This document shows positions 16,851 to 26,926 of a stretch of 64,000 nucleotides of DNA, one piece after another. This stretch comes from Ignavibacteria bacterium (lineage in GTDB: Bacteria; Bacteroidota; Ignavibacteria; Ignavibacteriales; Ignavibacteriaceae), in contig JAUXVN010000074.1 in the NCBI GenBank assembly GCA_030684555.1, positions 43,396-107,395 on the forward strand. The letters are read 5' to 3'. The notes beneath the pieces are model-generated. The model saw only the letters and a list, made by a program, of their open reading frames with translations. It did no database searches and was not told the origin of the DNA. The translations under genes and the position numbers were made by a program. Positions within the stretch are counted from its first letter, which is position 1. The number at the start of each line of letters is the position of its first letter.

Positions 16851-17795
16851 CTATGAATAAATAATTTTTGTTCCTGCATCAGGTTTTGATAGTTCTGATG
16901 CTTCTGTTATGATTGTTGTTCTTTTAGTTGCATTTGTAAATTGAATTCCGGCTTCTATTTTGGGACCCATACTTCCCGCTGCAAATTCACCGGTTTTAAG
17001 ATATTTTCGGGCTTGCCGTACAGTAAGTTTATCTAAAGATTTTTGATTAGGTTTTTGGAAATTAATACATACTTTAGGAATATCGGTAAGTATATAAAAT
17101 TCGTCAGCACCGATGTCAATTGCTAATCTGGCGGAGGCTAAATCTTTATCGATTACAGCATCAATCCCCTCAAGAAAATCAGGTTGTTTCCACATTACCG
17201 GAATTCCGCCGCCGCCGACTGCAACGATAATATTCCCTTTTGAAACTAATTGTTTAATAATTTCAGTATTCATTATCTGCATTGGTTTTGGTGAAGGAAC
17301 TACTCTTCTCCATCCTCTTTTACGGGGGTCTTCACGAAACTCCCAATTATTTGCTCTTGATAATAATTCGGCTTCTTCTTTTAAAAAATATTTGCCGATA
17401 GGTTTAGTCGGGTTCTGAAATGCCGGATCGTTTTTATCAACAACTACTTCAGTAATTAATGTTAAAATATTTTTTTTAATGTGAAGTTTATTCAGAACAT
17501 TTGTGAGTTGTTGTTGTATCATATACCCAATTCCGCCTTGTGAATCAGCAACACAAATATCAAGAGGCATCTTTGGGATTTTATAATTATCGTAACCGGC
17601 TTCATTCCTTAAAAGAATGTTACCAACCTGTGGACCATTGCCGTGAGTAATTACAATGTTATATTTTTTTTTGATAAGTTCGACAAGGTATGAACAAGTT
17701 TCGTAGGTGTTCGATTCCTGTTCGCTGATTGTACCAGACTGATTGCCCCGGAGGAGAGCATTTCCTCCGAGGGCAATCACAGCCAATTTTTTCAT
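16851..17795 (-). CDS. arcC: Carbamate kinase
   Basis: Converts carbamoyl phosphate and ADP to carbamate and ATP. It is a 314-residue amino-acid-kinase-family protein with IALGGNALLRGNQSGTISEQ at the start, ITHGNGPQVGN, FREDPRKRGWRRVVPSPKP, VAVGGGGIPV, EGIDAVIDKDLASARLA and EFAAGSMGPKIEAGIQF. All are typical of ArcC. Its ATG overlaps the stop of the GTPase gene by four bases, showing tight coupling, and argF follows after 8 bases. Confidence 0.95.
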   Translation of the reverse strand: MKKLAVIALGGNALLRGNQSGTISEQESNTYETCSYLVELIKKKYNIVITHGNGPQVGNILLRNEAGYDNYKIPKMPLDICVADSQGGIGYMIQQQLTNVLNKLHIKKNILTLITEVVVDKNDPAFQNPTKPIGKYFLKEEAELLSRANNWEFREDPRKRGWRRVVPSPKPMQIMNTEIIKQLVSKGNIIVAVGGGGIPVMWKQPDFLEGIDAVIDKDLASARLAIDIGADEFYILTDIPKVCINFQKPNQKSLDKLTVRQARKYLKTGEFAAGSMGPKIEAGIQFTNATKRTTIITEASELSKPDAGTKIIYS

Positions 17796-19111
17796 AAAAG
17801 ACCTTTATCTCGCAATACTTTTTCTACGGTAAAGGCACCAATTTCTTGAAGGTCATAACCTACACGAGTGCAGGGTTTATTAATTTTTATTAATCTTGAA
17901 AGATCGATAGGTGTACCTATAATTACAGAATCACAATCGGTGTTATTGATTGTGTCTTCAAGATCTTTCATTTGTTGCTCACCATATCCCATAGCCGGCA
18001 ATAAAGTCCCAATTTTGGGATATTTCTTAAATGTATCAGTAATAGTCCCTACAGTAAAAGGTCTTGGATCAATAATTTCTGCAGCACCATACATCCATGC
18101 GGCAACCATTCCGGCACCGTATTCCATCTCTCCATGCGTTAGAGTAGGACCATCTTCAACAACCAAAACTCTTTTACCATCAATAACTTCAGGATTATCA
18201 ACTTTTATTGGAGATGCAGCTTCGATAATTTTTGCTTTAGGATTTTCTTGTCGAATGCTCTTCCTAACTTTTGCAATATTTTCTGGAGTAGCTGAATCAA
18301 TTTTATTTATAACAGCAACATCAGCAAGTCTTAGCGAGGTATTTCCGGGATAGTATGTTAATTCATTACCGGCTCGAAGCGGATCAACCACTGTAAAAGT
18401 TAAATCGGGCACATAAAATGGAAAGTCATTATTTCCACCGTCCCAAATAATAATATCAGCTTCCTGTTCAGCCTGTCTTAGGATCGCTTCATAATCAACT
18501 CCGGAGTAAATTACCCCGCCACTCACAATGTGCGGTTCATATTCTTCAATTTCTTCGATTGTACATTCGTGTAATTTTAAATCCTCAAGTGATCCAAATC
18601 GTTGTACTTTTTGTTTTACTAAATCACCGTAAGGCATTGGATGTCTAATTGCAACAACTTTTTTACCGGCAGCTCTTAAAAGGTCAACAATTTTTCGTGA
18701 AGTTTGAGATTTCCCACTTCCGGTTCTAACTGCAATTACTGCAATTACAGGTTTACTGCTTTTGACTTGTGTTTCTGCGGCTCCAAGTAATCTGAAAGAA
18801 ACTCCTGCAGCATTCACAATTGATGCTTTTGACATAACGTAGTTATAAGGAACATCGCTATAAGCAAAAATTACTTGATGAATTTCTAATTTCTTTATCA
18901 AGTCAGTTAATTCATCTTCGAGATAAATCGGAATGCCTTTAGGGTATAATTTGCCAGCTAATTCCGGTGGATACATCCTCCCATCTATATTCGGAATTTG
19001 AGTAGCAGTGAAAGCAAGAACATTATATTCTTCTTTGTCTCTGAAAAAAACATTAAAATTATGGAAGTCGCGTCCGGCAGCTCCCATGATGAGCGTATTA
19101 ATTCGACTCAT
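17792..19111 (-). CDS. COG2403 predicted GTPase (cyclic 2,3-diphosphoglycerate synthetase-like)
   Basis: A 439-residue protein. It starts with MSRINTLIMGAAGRDFHNFN, has a P-loop near residues 129-136 (TGSGKS), DIIIWDGGNNDFPFY as a Walker-B-like region and VINKIDSA as an NKxD guanine motif. This is the architecture of COG2403, whose archaeal relatives include cyclic 2,3-diphosphoglycerate synthetase. In bacteria the role is not established. Here it is translationally coupled to carbamate kinase and followed by ornithine carbamoyltransferase, pointing to a role in carbamoyl phosphate metabolism rather than thermoprotection. It follows glmS after 23 bases. Confidence 0.8.
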   Translation of the reverse strand: MSRINTLIMGAAGRDFHNFNVFFRDKEEYNVLAFTATQIPNIDGRMYPPELAGKLYPKGIPIYLEDELTDLIKKLEIHQVIFAYSDVPYNYVMSKASIVNAAGVSFRLLGAAETQVKSSKPVIAVIAVRTGSGKSQTSRKIVDLLRAAGKKVVAIRHPMPYGDLVKQKVQRFGSLEDLKLHECTIEEIEEYEPHIVSGGVIYSGVDYEAILRQAEQEADIIIWDGGNNDFPFYVPDLTFTVVDPLRAGNELTYYPGNTSLRLADVAVINKIDSATPENIAKVRKSIRQENPKAKIIEAASPIKVDNPEVIDGKRVLVVEDGPTLTHGEMEYGAGMVAAWMYGAAEIIDPRPFTVGTITDTFKKYPKIGTLLPAMGYGEQQMKDLEDTINNTDCDSVIIGTPIDLSRLIKINKPCTRVGYDLQEIGAFTVEKVLRDKGLL

Positions 19112-19134
19112 AAAAGATCCCCATATTGTTATTG

Positions 19135-20967
19135 TTATTCGACTGTAACGCTTTTAGCCAAATTTCTTGGCTGATCTACATTCAGTCCTTTTTTCATAGC
19201 TATATGATAAGCTAAAAGTTGTAATGGTACTACGGTAAGTATTGGCATAAGCATTCTTATGGTGTCCGGTATTTTTATTGTAAAATCAACAAGTTTGTCA
19301 ATTTCTGTATCATGTTCACTTGCAATAGCGATAATTCGCCCCTTACGAGCTTTAATTTCTTCAATGTTACTTATTATTTTATCATAAGTAGAATCCTTAG
19401 GGGCTATAAAAACTACCGGCATATTTTCGTCAACTAAAGCGATTGGACCATGTTTCATTTCTGCAGCCGGATAACCTTCAGCGTGAATATATGAAATTTC
19501 CTTTAGTTTTAATGCTCCCTCAAGAGCAACCGGAAAATTATATCCTCTTCCTAAATACAAAAAGTTTTTAGAGTCTTTAAACTCTTCTGCGATTGTTTCT
19601 ATTTTTTCATTAAGTGATAATATTTTTTGAATTTTTTCTGGAATTTGGATGAATTCATTGTAAAGTGCCTTCCCATCCGCAAGGCTCATATCTTTTCTTC
19701 GGGCAAGAAGAATTGTGATTAAAGCTAATACTGTTAACTGTCCGGTAAATGCTTTGGTGGAAGCGACACCAATCTCAGGGCCAGCATGAATGTAAACTCC
19801 TCCATCACTTTCTCTCGCAATCGAACTTCCTACAACGTTACAAATTGCCAAACAAAGCGCTCCTTTGCGTTTAGCTTCTTTCATTGCAGCTAATGTATCT
19901 GCTGTCTCACCACTTTGTGAAATGAAGAAAATTGTATCTCCTTCATTGATTATTGGATTTCTATATCGTAATTCGGAAGCATACTCAACCTCGGTTGGAA
20001 TTCTAAGGAATTGCTCAAACATATATTCCCCGACCAAACCGGCATGCCATGATGTTCCGCATGCAGAAATTATAATTCGTTTTGAATGGCTCAATCGGTC
20101 TAATACTGATTCCAAACCGCCAAGTTTTGCAGTACCTTCTTCAAAAATTAATCTTCCGCGCATTGAGTTTCGAACTGACTCAGGTTGTTCCATTATCTCT
20201 TTCAACATGAAAGTTTGATAACCACCCCGATCAATTTCATCAAGACTCATAGTCAATTCGATAATCTCTTTTTGAATATCTTCGTCTTCAATAGTTTTTG
20301 CGCTGAACCGGTCTGCAAATATTTCAGCAATTTCACCATCTTCGAGATAAACTACCTGTTTTGTATGTGCTATTAAAGCGTTAACATCGGATGCGATATA
20401 ATGACCGTTTTCGCCGATTCCGATAACCAAAGGGGAACCTTTTTTTGCACAAACAATTTTATTGGGTTCCTTTGTATAAATTACAGCTATTCCGTATGTA
20501 CCTTCAACTTCGTTAAGAGCAAATCTGACTGCCTCAAATAAATCATGTCCTTTTTTGAGAAAACTGTCAATTAAATGGGGAATGACTTCCGAATCGGTAT
20601 CGCTTAGAAATTTGATTCCCGATTTTTTTAGCATTGTTTTTAATACTTGATAGTTTTCTATAATTCCATTGTGGATTAACATGAGAGATTGGTCGGTATT
20701 GCAGTGGGGATGAGCATTTAATTCATTCGGAATTCCGTGTGTTGCCCATCTCGTATGACCTATTCCTATATGTGCTGAAAGACCTGCTTGTTCAACACTT
20801 TTTTCAAGAAACGAAACTTTCCCTTTATTTTTCAAAATGATGGAATTGCCATTATTTAACACGGCAATACCGGCAGAATCATAACCGCGATATTCTAATC
20901 TTTTTAGACCTTCAATAATAATCGGGACACAATTTTTATCTCCAACATACCCAACAATTCCACACAT
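19135..20967 (-). CDS. glmS: Glutamine-fructose-6-phosphate aminotransferase (isomerising)
   Basis: Makes glucosamine 6-phosphate, the entry step to UDP-GlcNAc for peptidoglycan and surface sugars. The N-terminal glutaminase domain has the nucleophile Cys2 (MCGIVGYVGD), GHTRWATHG and the NAHPHC motif. Two SIS domains follow, with SQSGETADTL and STKAFTGQ. The C-terminus KSVTVE is diagnostic. The length (610 residues) is standard. No glmS ribozyme is seen in the ~100-base leader. A TAAATTTG box at 20996-21003 may be the -7 element. Confidence 0.97.
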   Translation of the reverse strand: MCGIVGYVGDKNCVPIIIEGLKRLEYRGYDSAGIAVLNNGNSIILKNKGKVSFLEKSVEQAGLSAHIGIGHTRWATHGIPNELNAHPHCNTDQSLMLIHNGIIENYQVLKTMLKKSGIKFLSDTDSEVIPHLIDSFLKKGHDLFEAVRFALNEVEGTYGIAVIYTKEPNKIVCAKKGSPLVIGIGENGHYIASDVNALIAHTKQVVYLEDGEIAEIFADRFSAKTIEDEDIQKEIIELTMSLDEIDRGGYQTFMLKEIMEQPESVRNSMRGRLIFEEGTAKLGGLESVLDRLSHSKRIIISACGTSWHAGLVGEYMFEQFLRIPTEVEYASELRYRNPIINEGDTIFFISQSGETADTLAAMKEAKRKGALCLAICNVVGSSIARESDGGVYIHAGPEIGVASTKAFTGQLTVLALITILLARRKDMSLADGKALYNEFIQIPEKIQKILSLNEKIETIAEEFKDSKNFLYLGRGYNFPVALEGALKLKEISYIHAEGYPAAEMKHGPIALVDENMPVVFIAPKDSTYDKIISNIEEIKARKGRIIAIASEHDTEIDKLVDFTIKIPDTIRMLMPILTVVPLQLLAYHIAMKKGLNVDQPRNLAKSVTVE

Positions 20968-21069
20968 AGATGCCTCATTATTTAATTACTTGTTACAAAT
21001 TTAAGGATAAAACTCTTACCAGAAAATTAAAATAACTTATTAAGATTAATTTCCTTTGTTAAAATAAGA

Positions 21070-24000
21070 TTATTTTATTTTTGCCAGTTTCAATACTTCG
21101 GTCTTGGTTTTTTCGCTGTATTTTGCAATCAACTTAACTAAATATATACCGTTTGAAATTGCATCGCCATCTTGATCTTTTCCATCCCAATAAACCGAGT
21201 TAAATCCTATTCGATATTCGCTTTGAGGCACTTTTATTTCTTTAATTAATCTTCCTGCAATTGTATAAACTCTAAAACGTAATTCTTCAGGAGTTAAGGC
21301 ACCACGCAGTTCAAAAGTGAAATTGGTGTTATCCTTAAATGGATTTGGATAATTGTACATTTGAGCAATATCATCTTCATCATAAACAAAGAATATTATT
21401 CTGTGGAATGTCGTATCGAAGAAATTACCGGATGCATCTTTTGCCAGAACATCAATAATGTGTCTTCCCTGTTTTAGTGTTGGTGTCCATTCTATAATTG
21501 CTTCAGAATTTGGATATGAGGTGTATGACCACTTTAAATCTGGATTGCTGAAAGTTAACGGTACATTATTATGTATTATTGTGAAATATGTTGTATCTAA
21601 TGGTAATGGGCTGTTATCTTTAACCGAAATTGTTATTGTAGGAGTTTTGGAAACCAAATCACCATTAATAATTTCTTTGCCATCAACTAAAATATAGAAA
21701 TTTGGATTAACTGAATCGCGTGCAACATAAAAGCTATTTATTGCATAATTATTAAATGTAAATAATTCATTCCCCGGGAATGTTGCAATCGCTTTTATTT
21801 GATGATTAAAAATTAACGATGAAGTCGGAATAGTATAACTAAATGTACTAAAACTATCAGGTTTAACATTCATCATTGTTGATGTAAAAATTGAATCTGA
21901 GCCATCAAGATAAAATCTTACTATAGTGCTGTCTGCCAATCCTTTTCCAATATTATCAACCCTAACATCCATCTTCATATCAAAACCCTGCATAAGAGAA
22001 TCAGGAGTAAAGGTGATATTATCTTTAATAAGATTAATTTCCGGAGGTGAAGTATAGTTGATATTCACGCTATGAAGTTCAATCGGATTTGCTGTTGTAA
22101 ATGATGAATCAACAAGATCAAATTTTAATCTGAGGAAATTATAACTATTTGCGTTTAGGCTGTTCAATGGGTAGATAGGCGGAATATCAACTCCGAGTGT
22201 ATCCCATACTCTCGTGGATTTATTTAATCCTTCGAGTTGAACCGAATAATCTCCAATTAATGAATTATTAACCATATTGTATTCAATATTTTCCCAACTA
22301 TATGCCGGACCAATACTTTGAGTAGCGATACTGCCACGCGCATCAACATACTTCCCAACAAATTTTGAAATTTTGGGTGGAATACTTACACCGTATCTAT
22401 AATTTGTTGCATAAACCTGATCATGTCTCCAATCATACGTCCATGCGTAAAATCTTATATTCGCATAAAAACCGGTTGGTTCCCATGCGAACCAATCTGC
22501 ATCAAAATAACCATCAACAATTCTAATTCTTCTGATGAAACCACTATAGTAGTTTTCATAAGGATAGAAATACCCGTCTGCAACAAAGAATGAAGCAAAT
22601 CCTAAGTAACTATTCAAGTTTTCATAATAGTAGTCATTAACAACATTCCAATTATTAGCCGGATCTAAAATTCGTAAGCTATATTTTAATTGCCCAAGTG
22701 AATCTTTAATAGCCAAATTATAGACATATTGACTGTCAGAAGTGAGGAAATAATCTCCATCGGCAACTCTGCCATCATCTTTTCTAATTAATCCCGCAGG
22801 TATTGAAATTGTATCTATATTATTCACAGTTGCATTTAGATCGATTCTAATTAGTTTGTGTGCATCTCCAAATGGGACATATAGATAACCATCACCATGC
22901 ACAAACATTTGAAAACTAATTTTTTCATAAAAATTAGGGACTGTTCCGTAATACTCACCTTTGATGGTTCCATCATTGCCTGTCCCTATTTTATAAATCT
23001 GAGATTTACCAAAAGGATTAGAATTGTAAGCAAAGAACCAATGATTGGCTACATATAAATATTTACCGTCTGTTGTCAAACATGATAATCCAACACTATC
23101 CGTAAACATATAATTCACATTTAGATCTTCTATCCATTTTGCTTCAGAAGGTTTTGGCGGATTAATATTAGTATTAAGAGTAAGGACATTTCTCTCGGGA
23201 ATATAATTGACGTTATCTTTGATAAAGATATTTAATTGTTTACCACCAATAAAATAACCTAGTTTAGTTTCGTCAGTAATTGAGAAAGTTCGGGTTTGAC
23301 TCCATCGTCCTAAACTCACACCATCATAGATTCGTGTTCTCCAATAATATGCATCTAATTGAAGAACGTCACTTGTCCATTTTACTAATCCATTTACCGG
23401 TGTTAAGCTATTTGAACGTATTGGATTACTAAAATTTATCGATGTATCTATTTCGATTTCGTACCTCAACTCTTTTTCTATATAATAACCGATATCACTT
23501 ATAACAAATTGAACGGTATTTTCTTTGGTTGAGTAGCCATCATTCGGACCGACAATGCTCGGTTCACTAATATTAAAAACGGCAAGTGTAGCAGAAGCGA
23601 TGTTATCTGAAATATCTTCTTCCTCAATTTCTTGATCAAAATTAACCTTTACAGTTAATTCATATAAACCACCAATTGTGGGGAACCAATAAAATTCGAC
23701 AGAATCTTTTTCTCCAAATACCCTTATTTTCTTTGTTCCCACAATACCCGATGTATCTTGAGATGAAAAATAAAGTTGTACTTTGACTGAATCATTGGGA
23801 TCAGCTATTATTCCATAGTTAAAAATATTTACTTTAATCGAAACTGAATCTTCAACAAGTGGATTTTGTGGACTTATTTTTATGTCATTACCACTCACAA
23901 CAAAATCAACAGTTACAGGAATTGCTAATTTTAAGACCGGGTCACCAAGGTAAGTAAGCAATGCAATCTGATTTGCATAATAACCGAATGGTGAGATAAC

Positions 24001-26832
24001 GCGTACTTTAGAATTGAGAAAAAACTTACCGGTAATTGTATTTTTCAAATTAAATACTTCATCAAAAGTTAGATTATTAATATATTTTCCAATTTCCCAA
24101 TGTGTTAGTCCAGAGCTGCCAAAAAATCCGATGGCACCTTTCCCGGGTACTTTAATAAACTGTTCACCAAAAACATCTTGATTATCAAAATGCGCTGTAT
24201 AACATGTAACACTGAGAACTAAAGGAAGTTTTCCACCGTTTTGTAAAAGATAAATATCATCATTTAGGAATGTTAAATCCCATTGCGAACCGCCGCCGTG
24301 TCCATAATAATTTGCAAGAACAGCACCATCATTAAAAGCTTTCCGAATATCAACTGTACTTCCTTGATATTGAAAGTATTCTGGTTTATTTGGATAACGC
24401 ATAATCATTTTTGCATTTAAACCATTATTATCAAGATAACTTGTTTTAAGTAAATTAGTGGCATCGTTAAAGCCAAATCTCAATTCATCCTCCGCATCCA
24501 AACCCGATGACATCAACAAAACAGTTTCACGCCATTTTTTCGTATTATCGTTCGGGTATTGTTCTAATTTCTCAAGGAAAATATTCCCTTGTTGAACAGT
24601 TTCTATGGAAATTCTTCCAATTGCAATATCTGGAACAATGTCATTCCCTGCAACAGTAACAAATGCGTTATCGCTTGGAGCTTGTCCATATGTATAGGAA
24701 TGATAAGGAATAGAAGGAATATAGTTTTCTCTACTCGAAGTAAGTAGTTTTCTGTAATCGTGACTCATATCTCCAATGAGAACTACGTATGCTACGGCAG
24801 GTGATTGCCAATTTTCAAATACGTATTTAATAAATTGCTGTATTGCATAAGGGTCCATCAAACCATCAGCGAACTCATCATAGATTTCATTAACGTCCAC
24901 AATAGAGATCCTGGGATTCAATATATTTTTATCCGGGAAGTTTTGGGATCGAAGACTTTTTAATCTTTCTGCCACACTCGTAAATTTGGGGTGTGTGATT
25001 ATTAAATAATCAACTGCATTAGCCAATGATTTCAAGTTGGAAGGATTATCATACCTTATAGAGTCAACAGTCTTAAAGTCATCGGGGACAACACAAAAAT
25101 ACTCATATTCCCTGTCAACACTATCCTGAAAAAATACGGTTCTATTCACATCATGTAATACCTGCAAGTTGTCTATTATAGTAGCTTTCCCTGGAATATA
25201 AACAATCATTGTATCAGCAGCCCATTCCCACAACCAATAGCGGTTAATCCCGAATGTTGATCCTGTATTTTTAAAATCAAGATAATTCCCGCTAACCAAG
25301 TGATTAGCTCTATAAACAAATTCAAACCAATTTACTTTAACAACATCACTTTTACTCGGATGACAAATATTGCCATCAGTTTCAAGCCTAATATAGTTAC
25401 CATCTGAAAAAATTTGAAAACTATCTGCTGTACCAACATAAAAATATTTCTCGAAAGTAAAAGATTCTTGGCTATTCCATTTGGCATTACCAACAAGTTT
25501 ATCATTAACATAAATTTTTACGTCATGTGCATAATTACAATTGAAGTCAGTCATTCCGTGCATATTGACCCGAAGTAGAACGTACGGATCATAATGTCCC
25601 GGAATTGCTACATAACTTTGAAAGGGTTCAAACTGCATTCTAAATGGGGCAACAATGTTTCCACTTTGTCCGCTTATAGTTCCCCAGTACCAATAATCAC
25701 GTCTATCATTGGGGGCATAACCTAAGGGCTCAAAAAGTGAGTCGACTTCATACATGTCCCTTCTCTGGTTATATTGTATTGAAAATTGGTAATTACTTGG
25801 GTATCCATCTTTGTATTTGTATTGAAACGATGTTGAGGTATCACCCTCAATAGAAAACCAGTAAACATTAGATTTGTTATAGATGTTCGAATTATTATAA
25901 ATAGTTTTAATTACCGGGTAACCGATAAAATGAATTAAATCACCTGAATTAAAAATTGAATCACGATTATTATCAAAAATTTCCAAAGGAATTCTATTAC
26001 CATTATTATATAATTCTAATTTCTTTGGATCAAGATCAGAGGGGAATTGAACTCCGTTAGAAATAAGTTCGCTAAAAGTTAAGCGATAAAGACCTTTTTC
26101 TTTTAAATATACCTTATACCATTTTTTGTTGTTGTCGTACCAGGCTGAATCTTGAACAGAAGATATTACAAAATTGGACTTCCCCATCCATGACTTTGCC
26201 TGATGAAAATTAATTACTGATGTTTTCAGAAATTCTTCTGTAAAAGAATCTTGCACTTGAGCAATATTTGGTTGCCCCGAATTATCATAAATCACTTTTA
26301 TAATAATTTTGGAATTAAATACTAACTCTCTTGTAACCGGATTATATTGATAAGGTGCAGCTTGTACCGGCTGAATATTTGCATATCTCATTTGATACGT
26401 TTGGGGGAGACTCACACTTAACTTCGGGAAATTACCAGCATTTGAATAAATCAATTTATCTACTGCATCCAAATCAAACTGACCAAAATAGGAGTCATTA
26501 TCAGGGAAAGGTAATATGCTATATTTACCTAATTTTTTTTGATTCTGTTCAACAATTTCGATTCTACTTTTTGAACCGAATGGAACTCCTAATGCAATAG
26601 CATAATCCGGCAGCCATGGTTCCCCGGGAGTTCGATAAGATAATTCCGCTCCGGATATGTATGAGAATTTATTTCCATTGAGTAGAGTATCTTTTATTTT
26701 GTATTTTCCATTAAAGTCGAATTCTAATTTTATGAATTGGTTATTAGATTCGAGAATTTTATGTGATTGGGCTTGAGAATCTGAGGAAAGGATTGTCAAT
26801 ATTAGACAGAAGACAAATGCAGATAATTTCAT
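21070..26832 (-). CDS. Giant C25 (gingipain/PorU-like) protein with T9SS sorting domain
   Basis: A 1920-residue exported protein with a signal peptide (MKLSAFVFCLILTILSSDSQAQ). The C25 peptidase domain spans roughly residues 600-960; His845 in NYYGHGGG and Cys877 in SVTCYTAHFDN have the gingipain spacing. CARDB-like domains follow near 980-1085 and 1600-1690, with an FN3-like domain at ~1090-1190 and a long beta-rich region between. From NYPNPF (~1825) to the end it has a type A T9SS C-terminal sorting domain. PorU, the T9SS sortase, has this catalytic domain but is shorter; it could be a PorU relative or a secreted cysteine protease. It stands after the Wzi-like gene at the end of the polysaccharide locus with its own promoter. 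Confidence 0.85.
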   Translation of the reverse strand: MKLSAFVFCLILTILSSDSQAQSHKILESNNQFIKLEFDFNGKYKIKDTLLNGNKFSYISGAELSYRTPGEPWLPDYAIALGVPFGSKSRIEIVEQNQKKLGKYSILPFPDNDSYFGQFDLDAVDKLIYSNAGNFPKLSVSLPQTYQMRYANIQPVQAAPYQYNPVTRELVFNSKIIIKVIYDNSGQPNIAQVQDSFTEEFLKTSVINFHQAKSWMGKSNFVISSVQDSAWYDNNKKWYKVYLKEKGLYRLTFSELISNGVQFPSDLDPKKLELYNNGNRIPLEIFDNNRDSIFNSGDLIHFIGYPVIKTIYNNSNIYNKSNVYWFSIEGDTSTSFQYKYKDGYPSNYQFSIQYNQRRDMYEVDSLFEPLGYAPNDRRDYWYWGTISGQSGNIVAPFRMQFEPFQSYVAIPGHYDPYVLLRVNMHGMTDFNCNYAHDVKIYVNDKLVGNAKWNSQESFTFEKYFYVGTADSFQIFSDGNYIRLETDGNICHPSKSDVVKVNWFEFVYRANHLVSGNYLDFKNTGSTFGINRYWLWEWAADTMIVYIPGKATIIDNLQVLHDVNRTVFFQDSVDREYEYFCVVPDDFKTVDSIRYDNPSNLKSLANAVDYLIITHPKFTSVAERLKSLRSQNFPDKNILNPRISIVDVNEIYDEFADGLMDPYAIQQFIKYVFENWQSPAVAYVVLIGDMSHDYRKLLTSSRENYIPSIPYHSYTYGQAPSDNAFVTVAGNDIVPDIAIGRISIETVQQGNIFLEKLEQYPNDNTKKWRETVLLMSSGLDAEDELRFGFNDATNLLKTSYLDNNGLNAKMIMRYPNKPEYFQYQGSTVDIRKAFNDGAVLANYYGHGGGSQWDLTFLNDDIYLLQNGGKLPLVLSVTCYTAHFDNQDVFGEQFIKVPGKGAIGFFGSSGLTHWEIGKYINNLTFDEVFNLKNTITGKFFLNSKVRVISPFGYYANQIALLTYLGDPVLKLAIPVTVDFVVSGNDIKISPQNPLVEDSVSIKVNIFNYGIIADPNDSVKVQLYFSSQDTSGIVGTKKIRVFGEKDSVEFYWFPTIGGLYELTVKVNFDQEIEEEDISDNIASATLAVFNISEPSIVGPNDGYSTKENTVQFVISDIGYYIEKELRYEIEIDTSINFSNPIRSNSLTPVNGLVKWTSDVLQLDAYYWRTRIYDGVSLGRWSQTRTFSITDETKLGYFIGGKQLNIFIKDNVNYIPERNVLTLNTNINPPKPSEAKWIEDLNVNYMFTDSVGLSCLTTDGKYLYVANHWFFAYNSNPFGKSQIYKIGTGNDGTIKGEYYGTVPNFYEKISFQMFVHGDGYLYVPFGDAHKLIRIDLNATVNNIDTISIPAGLIRKDDGRVADGDYFLTSDSQYVYNLAIKDSLGQLKYSLRILDPANNWNVVNDYYYENLNSYLGFASFFVADGYFYPYENYYSGFIRRIRIVDGYFDADWFAWEPTGFYANIRFYAWTYDWRHDQVYATNYRYGVSIPPKISKFVGKYVDARGSIATQSIGPAYSWENIEYNMVNNSLIGDYSVQLEGLNKSTRVWDTLGVDIPPIYPLNSLNANSYNFLRLKFDLVDSSFTTANPIELHSVNINYTSPPEINLIKDNITFTPDSLMQGFDMKMDVRVDNIGKGLADSTIVRFYLDGSDSIFTSTMMNVKPDSFSTFSYTIPTSSLIFNHQIKAIATFPGNELFTFNNYAINSFYVARDSVNPNFYILVDGKEIINGDLVSKTPTITISVKDNSPLPLDTTYFTIIHNNVPLTFSNPDLKWSYTSYPNSEAIIEWTPTLKQGRHIIDVLAKDASGNFFDTTFHRIIFFVYDEDDIAQMYNYPNPFKDNTNFTFELRGALTPEELRFRVYTIAGRLIKEIKVPQSEYRIGFNSVYWDGKDQDGDAISNGIYLVKLIAKYSEKTKTEVLKLAKIK

Positions 26833-26860
26833 ATACTCCCTTATTTTATATCTTTTAATC

Positions 26861-26891
26861 CAAAAATATTTACCATAGTCTCACTAATCAA
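26861..26891 (-). promoter_or_regulatory. Bacteroidota-type promoter of the C25 gene
   Basis: On the minus strand, TTG (26889-26891), 20 bases and TATTTTTG (26861-26868) fit the -33/-7 consensus. The -7 box ends 28 bases before the start codon. Confidence 0.6.
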
Positions 26892-26926
26892 GGGAAAAAA
26901 TATTCATCTATTGTAAATGGGTAAAA

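Noticed and set aside
20968..21069. Possible glmS ribozyme or riboswitch in the glmS leader
   Set aside because: The leader is about 100 bases, AT-rich, and shows none of the conserved core of the glmS ribozyme.
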